From assembly GCF_015553625.1 (NCBI RefSeq), contig NZ_JADNGY010000001.1, positions 274,731 to 338,730 of the forward strand: 64,000 nucleotides of DNA. Reading direction: 5' to 3'. How positions within the stretch are numbered: the first letter of the stretch is position 1; the number at the start of each line of letters is the position of its first letter. This document shows positions 59,701-64,000 of the stretch, piece by piece. Origin of the DNA: Streptococcus australis. GTDB taxonomy: Bacteria > Bacillota > Bacilli > Lactobacillales > Streptococcaceae. Below the pieces are notes generated by a model. That model was not told the origin of the DNA and made no database searches. It saw nothing but the letters and a program-made list of their open reading frames with translations. Both the position numbers and the translations under genes were made by a program.

Positions 59701-62088
59701 GATAACCGTGTTTTCAACTGGACTATCTGTGTTGTTTTTAATCGTTAACTTGTAATTAAAGGTTTCCCCTGGTTTAAAGGTTCGAGTTACTGTTGAAGCA
59801 TCAGACAAGTCATCGTTCTTGGCGATGAACTTACGAGAATAAACCCCTTCAGCTGCGACAATAGTATAGTTGGATTCCGCATGAGGAATCTTATCCGTTG
59901 TCGAACCATTGTTATTTAAATCATAACTATCTACTGCAACTGTATTCGGGTTAGCAGTTTCTAGATCCCAGAGACCTTCTCCTGCCAGATAGATATGGTT
60001 GGTAAAGGTTCCGCCATCAGCCTTCCCTTTTAATTTAGTATAGATGAATGGCAAATTAGCCTTGCCACCAGTCTCTAGGGAGCGTTTGATAAATTCCTTT
60101 TGATCCAAATGGATAATCAAGGCAGAACGTCCAGAGTTATGGTAGTTTTCAATAACCTCATAGGATTTGTACCAAGGGGCATAAAAACGAGTGTTATTCT
60201 TATCAAAGTATTGATCTAGGTATTTGAAGTCAATATCCAAGGTATTTGGATCAAAGAGATCAATAACACGCAAGTCCTTGTAATCCTTACCTGGATCTAA
60301 GCGAACATTATTAGCAGATAGGGCAAAACGAATGGTTTTTCCATCTGTGAATTGGACATTGTTATAATCTGTATTCTTAGTCAGTTCAACATTTTCTGTC
60401 AATGGAAGAAGTTTGAACTGCCATTTAGCAGATTGGTCTCTGTCTGCCCCTGACTGGGTTTTATAGGTGATCCGTCCAGTATTTTCATAGGCATTCTTGG
60501 ACTCATCATTTTGATCGATATGGGTCTTTTCTGGATCCTTGAAGGCTGTATAGGTAGAAATATAAATCCCTTGACCAGATGGAAGCTCGAAGTCATCTTT
60601 CATCTCCAGTCTCCATCCGACAACCGTTCCATATTTGGTCAAATCAATGTTTCCAAATCCATCCTTGTCTGCCTCTGGTTGGATTTCTTTAGTTGAGCCA
60701 TCTTCCATGGTTAGGATGATGCGTTTCACGTATTGATTGATCAGAGGTCCATTTCCATAGATTCCAATCAACATACGACCATATTCAATTTTGGTAAACT
60801 TCAAGCGCGAGTCTACTTGCTCATCATAAAAGACAATGTTTTTCTGAGCAAATGGTGTGGTGTTATTGTATTTCAAGAGCCACTTGTAGTTAGCCGCCTT
60901 GTAGTCTGTCGAATCGTAGACATTTCCTTCTGCTTGTTTAGCAAAAGCTCCTTTACCTTCCAAGTCACGCGAAGTAAGTCGGAAGATGAGAGAATCTTCA
61001 GCCGTTACATCCGGCTCTCCCTCACCACGTTCCGCAGGAATCCCCACGACAGACGCAGTGTTGGTCAAATCTTTAACCAAGACATCTTCTAAGGTTTGGT
61101 CTTTTTCCATGACCAAATCAGGGAATTTCAAGTATAAGAAACTCTTATCTTGGATTTTTTGCATCAAATCTGAATGATAGTTTTGAGGATTGGCATTGGC
61201 ATCGGCAACAAAAGTTTTTGAAACCGTACCATCTCCATTATCGACCCAACCTTCTGATTTTTCTGTATCTAGAACCGCTGTACGAGTTTTTCCATCTTTG
61301 TCCGTATAGGTTGGCAGCTTATCTGTGATTGTTGCAGATTCCAACTGACGATAGCTACCATTGTACTGTCCACGCATCCCATCTAACAAGAAGGCAAACG
61401 GAACGGAAGTAGCTTTTTCGATGTACTTTTTGCCATCTGCTCCAGTTACAATCCCTGGAGATGCTTCCGCATAGTCTCTGGACATGGTCGCATCATAGTT
61501 CTGATTGACAAACTTGGTCAAGGTATAATCCTTGTATTGAGGTTTCCAAGTGATACTATTTAAAGCAGTCTCAGCACCGTTAATATTGAGCGTCCCTGTA
61601 ATATCCATCGAGTAGTTAGTAGGAGGGAATCCCAACTTAAACTTGGCGATGAATGGTAGGGTCAAGACTTCAGATTTTTGGTAGTTCGTAAAATGTAAGC
61701 TTACATGGTAGTCATCTCCCACCTTTGTCACTGTTGGTGCGTCATGTTGTGAGCTACTATTAAACTCGGGAACATTGACCTCATCCAAGTACTTCCCTGG
61801 AAGCACTAGATTGACAACCACGTCATCGAGATCTGTTGTCAGATTCTTAGGGGTAATCTGAATGTAGCCAGACATGGTATCAGATGTGTTATAGGCCATA
61901 CCACCTGGATGTTCTTGCTTATCTCCATACAAGAGGCTAACATCTAAGGCACCATTATCTCCGACTGCTAGCTCTTGCGCCAAGGCTGTTACAGCACCTT
62001 GACCCAATTGACCCAGCATCATCAAAATGGTGAAGAGGGCAAACCCTTTTTTCAAAAAGGTTTTCCATAAGGATGATCTCCTGTTCAT
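56752..62088 (-). CDS. LPXTG-anchored surface adhesin with Cna-B repeats
   Basis: 1778 aa. Signal peptide (about 1-38, LFTILMMLGQLGQGAVTALA), a non-repetitive N-terminal adhesin region (about 40-985), one SpaA-type Cna-B unit (about 985-1060) and seven tandem Cna-B repeats of about 88 residues. Each repeat opens V-x-K-x-W-x-D-x-x-(N/D)-x-(D/E)-GLRP and ends (T/S)N-(T/K)-(H/Y/R)-x-P, the Lys/Asn pair that forms isopeptide bonds. The protein ends in LPSTG and a KKKKK tail for sortase A. No pilin sortase is nearby, so it is a monomeric stalked adhesin. Ligand unknown. Confidence 0.9.
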   Translation of the reverse strand: MNRRSSLWKTFLKKGFALFTILMMLGQLGQGAVTALAQELAVGDNGALDVSLLYGDKQEHPGGMAYNTSDTMSGYIQITPKNLTTDLDDVVVNLVLPGKYLDEVNVPEFNSSSQHDAPTVTKVGDDYHVSLHFTNYQKSEVLTLPFIAKFKLGFPPTNYSMDITGTLNINGAETALNSITWKPQYKDYTLTKFVNQNYDATMSRDYAEASPGIVTGADGKKYIEKATSVPFAFLLDGMRGQYNGSYRQLESATITDKLPTYTDKDGKTRTAVLDTEKSEGWVDNGDGTVSKTFVADANANPQNYHSDLMQKIQDKSFLYLKFPDLVMEKDQTLEDVLVKDLTNTASVVGIPAERGEGEPDVTAEDSLIFRLTSRDLEGKGAFAKQAEGNVYDSTDYKAANYKWLLKYNNTTPFAQKNIVFYDEQVDSRLKFTKIEYGRMLIGIYGNGPLINQYVKRIILTMEDGSTKEIQPEADKDGFGNIDLTKYGTVVGWRLEMKDDFELPSGQGIYISTYTAFKDPEKTHIDQNDESKNAYENTGRITYKTQSGADRDQSAKWQFKLLPLTENVELTKNTDYNNVQFTDGKTIRFALSANNVRLDPGKDYKDLRVIDLFDPNTLDIDFKYLDQYFDKNNTRFYAPWYKSYEVIENYHNSGRSALIIHLDQKEFIKRSLETGGKANLPFIYTKLKGKADGGTFTNHIYLAGEGLWDLETANPNTVAVDSYDLNNNGSTTDKIPHAESNYTIVAAEGVYSRKFIAKNDDLSDASTVTRTFKPGETFNYKLTIKNNTDSPVENTVIYDVLPKVGDVNTLDASARKTEYTVSLRGPVTAPEGWTVYYTTDTTVTASTMAQAADKDIWSADVTDYSKVTGIKVVANEGTTIGARSQVDVAVPVVNPSELTDQVKQLMLERTEDNKDNGGRSGVVQAHNQFGYRAKGHEGNRESNTVTSQIFAASFHVKKVDKDDTSKGLAGAEFTLSDATGTVLATQVSDKDGDLAFTTLTEGTYTLKETKAPNNYKLDETEHAVVVTYDADQQLYHVTIDGEATGSKASPKVIANEKDIHYIDLEASKVWDDQDNVEGLRPEKIEFQLYKNGTAEGKPVALSAGNDWKVTFSALPDKDNDGNVITYTVKEVKVPTHYTAESQEAQFVDGKATITNKRTPETTEVSVKKVWDDAQNQDGLRPSTITVHLLANGEEVQTATLSGEGDTWSHSFTDLPVYKNGQKLVYTVTEDTVANYSTAIEGSTITNTYKPGKTSVTVTKKWTDAENQDGLRPKSIKVQLYANDQKSGKEVELSADNDWTYTFSDLDEKKAGQAIQYTVKETEVPEGYTQAVETTNPGQVVISNTHTPSKTKVQVTKKWDDANNQDGLRPATITVRLYKDGVATDQTLELSEANQWQGTFENLDEKAAGKTIHYTVKEENVPEGYTLSIDDKDPAHPVLTNKHEPAVTQVKVTKKWDDAHNQDGLRPKEIRVQLYAGDQKLGKEVVLSADNKWTHTFEKLAEKANGQEIHYSVKEVDVPEGYAVTEESKEKGDIVLTNTHTPSTVDIPVTKIWVDNDNQDGLRPTKITVKLLANGGEVARKDITSETDWKETFTGLPKFKDGKEIVYTLQEEKVTDYSPSIDQESYTITNTHTPGKTTLSVTKQWDDQEDKDGLRPKSVKVQLYADGKKSGDVIELSAENKWTHTFADLDKNVKGKAVTYTVEEVDVPRGYQVTKTDDGQGNVVLTNKHEPTEPVTPEPKKPGKKVGILPSTGTTISLISLVLAFVVASGAAYLLKKKKK

Positions 62089-62437
62089 TCTTTCATCTCC
62101 TTTTTATCATTTTGAACCGCAAAAGTTCCTCACTCCATTTTTATCATATATGAGCCAATTTAGCCAACGATTATATAAAAAGTGTCGCTAAATGAACAAA
62201 TGAGCCGTCTAATGTTTTTGTTTTTTTAAGTTTTCTTGATTTTTTCATCAACCAGCCAATTTAGGTTAAGTACTCCAAAGATATGATTGCAAAGATCTAT
62301 TATACGGCTCCAGCCCTTATTTTCATAGCTTTTTTATACCCTCCTACAAGGCCTTTAAACCCCTTACATGGATATCATTAGGTTATTTATGAGATTTTTG
62401 ACAAAAATGACTTCTCCTCCTATCATCAAAGGGATGC
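62089..62437. other. intergenic region upstream of the adhesin gene
   Basis: An AT-rich stretch containing a minus-strand TATAAT at about 62174-62179 and the inverted pair TTAGC / GCTAA around it, within repeated GAGCC motifs. That gives a plausible promoter for the adhesin. No RNA gene or ORF is recognised in the remainder. Confidence 0.4.
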
Positions 62438-62467
62438 AAAAAACCAGCTCCTTCATAGAGCTGGTTG
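62438..62467 (-). terminator. terminator of the CHAP-protein gene
   Basis: AACCAGCTC / GAGCTGGTT with a 7-nt loop; T6 follows on the minus strand. Confidence 0.88.
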
Positions 62468-62518
62468 TCTTTCTATTCTAGAAAAGTCATTAGGCAATGA
62501 TGCTGAAAAATATGTATG

Positions 62519-64000
62519 TTATTTATAGCGCGGTGTCGCAAATCCGCGGATATTGCCATGTCCGATACGGTATACATTGCGTTTGACAGTTCCAACGGCA
62601 CCGGAATTTCCTTCGATTGTATGAATCAGTCCATTTTCGACGCGTTCCACAATTCCAATATGGTCTGCCCAACCATCATTTGATTGATAATCTTGATCCC
62701 AGTTAAAGGTAATGATATCACCTGACTTCGGTGTAGAGGATCCATTTTCGTTCCAAATACCTAAACGTTTAAAAATTTGGATGTGACGTTCAACTCCACA
62801 TTCACGGCCAATCAAACCACTCAAGCCTTCCCGCTGAAAGACCGTTGTGACAAAGACGTCACACCAGTCATCAGTCATCTTCACCTCATAACCAACTGGA
62901 AGTGGTTTGATACTGTTGTAATCATTGACCAATTGTTGGTGAGCTGCACTTCCTGTGCGAGCACCGACTAGACTTGCTGCTGCCCGTAAGACACGGTCCC
63001 GTTGTCCATTCGTTACACGAGGAGTGAAAGCAGTTTGATCAACTGTTACTCGGGGATGAAGGGCTGTTTGTCCAAGGTTAAAGCCTTCAACACCACCATC
63101 GACATAATCCACATAGACGTGAGTGGTATAATTGCCTGATTGGTACTGGTGATTGGCTGTAGAAACCTGCACTTCTGTGTGCATTCCAGAAGGTGCTGTT
63201 GAATACCAGAAAAGATTTTCTTGGTGCGCTTTAGACCAAGCTGCGACACGGATGTTCTTAATCCGACGTCCCTGAGGCGCTTGATCCACCGTTACCATAT
63301 AGGTTCCAGCACCAGAATTGACATTTTTGATCCCTGTTTGTGTCTTGGTCTGGGCATTTCGGAACTCAACTTCTGTAGTCGTTGAACCGACACCCACACG
63401 AGAACCATCATTTTGAATATAGTAAAGGTGAATATGGTACTTACCAGTAGAGTTCTTGTGATCGCTCGCTTTGACTGATACCTTGTAGTCTCCATTTGAT
63501 TGACGAGTCGCTTCATACCAGCGAATATCGTCTTGGCCATCCCTATCAGACCAAGTTGGGACTTGCACAGTCCGAACACCTTTAGGGCTGTAAACATCCT
63601 TGATAATGACATCAAAGGTACCTGTATCCTTGTTATTATTTTGGATTAAGAGACTAGCAGTTGGACGTGACTGATTTTTGAAATCAATAAAGGCCTTCTT
63701 GACAAACTTATTTTGACCTTTGGCATCCACATAGAAAACTTGCGCTTCATATTGGCCATCAGCGTTTTCGTGGTCACTAGCTTTGGCTGTTACAGTATAT
63801 GAACCATCTGCTTGACGAGTTGGCGTGTACCAGATGATATCTTTCATCCCATTGGCATGAGACCATAATGGAATCTTCACTTCCTTGTAGCCATCGAAAC
63901 CTTGAAGGTTCTTAGCTGTAATAGTGAAAGTCCCGTCTTTTTCTGATTTTGTAATGGTCAGATCAGCAGATGGTTTAGAAGCTGTGTAATCGATAAAGGC
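62519..64000 (-). CDS. secreted GBS-Bsp-repeat protein with C-terminal CHAP domain (5' end outside window)
   Basis: The frame is open through the window edge (493 codons seen; an apparent GTG start at 63880 is internal). At least three GBS-Bsp-like repeats, each with VxVPxWSxxxGxxDIxWYxxxRQ and ASDHxNxxGxYxxHxYY patterns, precede a CHAP amidase/endopeptidase domain: catalytic Cys in DDWCDVFVTTVF, His in WADHIGIVE, and EGNSG. It probably cuts peptidoglycan for cell separation or acts as a secreted surface antigen. The next repeat upstream (TITKSEKDGTFTITAKNL) runs into the edge. Confidence 0.88.
   Translation of the reverse strand, partial: AFIDYTASKPSADLTITKSEKDGTFTITAKNLQGFDGYKEVKIPLWSHANGMKDIIWYTPTRQADGSYTVTAKASDHENADGQYEAQVFYVDAKGQNKFVKKAFIDFKNQSRPTASLLIQNNNKDTGTFDVIIKDVYSPKGVRTVQVPTWSDRDGQDDIRWYEATRQSNGDYKVSVKASDHKNSTGKYHIHLYYIQNDGSRVGVGSTTTEVEFRNAQTKTQTGIKNVNSGAGTYMVTVDQAPQGRRIKNIRVAAWSKAHQENLFWYSTAPSGMHTEVQVSTANHQYQSGNYTTHVYVDYVDGGVEGFNLGQTALHPRVTVDQTAFTPRVTNGQRDRVLRAAASLVGARTGSAAHQQLVNDYNSIKPLPVGYEVKMTDDWCDVFVTTVFQREGLSGLIGRECGVERHIQIFKRLGIWNENGSSTPKSGDIITFNWDQDYQSNDGWADHIGIVERVENGLIHTIEGNSGAVGTVKRNVYRIGHGNIRGFATPRYK

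Overview
The window is chromosomal DNA of a low-GC Gram-positive coccus, almost certainly a Streptococcus of the viridans (mitis/sanguinis) type. The evidence is the combination of YSIRK/LPXTG surface enzymes of BgaA type, a histidine-triad (Pht) protein next to an AdcAII-like zinc lipoprotein with an AdcR box, bifunctional GshF, PBP2a, and BOX-related intergenic repeats. The species cannot be fixed from the sequence alone. No phage, plasmid backbone or CRISPR array is present.

Layout. 1-2.8 kb: three tandem paralogous membrane-anchored proteins, one with 36-bp coding repeats. 2.9-10.4 kb: a complete sorbitol PTS operon (srlD-srlR-srlM-srlA-srlE-srlB) lying between an intact pgi and a diverged 3' fragment of a second pgi, which looks like the footprint of an integration at pgi. 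10.7-11.4 kb: SRP RNA and tadA. 11.6-13.6 kb: a truncated radical-SAM gene, a 23-codon Cys-containing ORF, a hairpin and an ABC exporter, which I read as the remains of a RiPP cluster. 13.7-20.8 kb: gph, purA, gshF, a dead ADP-ribosylglycohydrolase, hslO and dusB. 20.8-22.9 kb: an IS3-family end remnant and an XRE/DUF3278 membrane-protein operon. 23-25.7 kb: an NAD salvage operon (nadR-pnuC-Nudix). 25.8-30.6 kb: a lipoprotein gene, then ctsR-clpC with an ECF S-component and a DUF4430 lipoprotein co-transcribed behind clpC.

30.7-41.4 kb: two very large wall-anchored glycosidases, a GH29 alpha-L-fucosidase and a GH2 beta-galactosidase, arranged as a host-glycan degradation pair with two cre-like sites upstream. 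41.7-48.2 kb: housekeeping genes (small multidrug exporter family, tsf, rpsB, tRNA-Cys, a BamE-like lipoprotein, nusG, secE, rpmG, a zinc metallopeptidase). 48.8-52.1 kb: pbp2a and an RluA-type pseudouridine synthase. 52.4-56.6 kb: pht and adcAII under an AdcR box (zinc acquisition). 56.7-64 kb: a 1778-aa Cna-B-repeat adhesin and the 3' part of a secreted GBS-Bsp-repeat/CHAP protein that runs off the window.

Two intergenic repeat families stand out. Family 1 has four copies (14.4, 42.2, 45.8, 48.5 kb). It has near-inverted ends and interchangeable hairpin modules, some resembling the boxA core of pneumococcal BOX. Family 2 has two inverted copies (48.3 and 52.2 kb). It has perfect 9-bp terminal inverted repeats and three internal hairpins, two of whose stems differ between copies in a compensatory way. 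Nearly all copies lie behind gene 3' ends.
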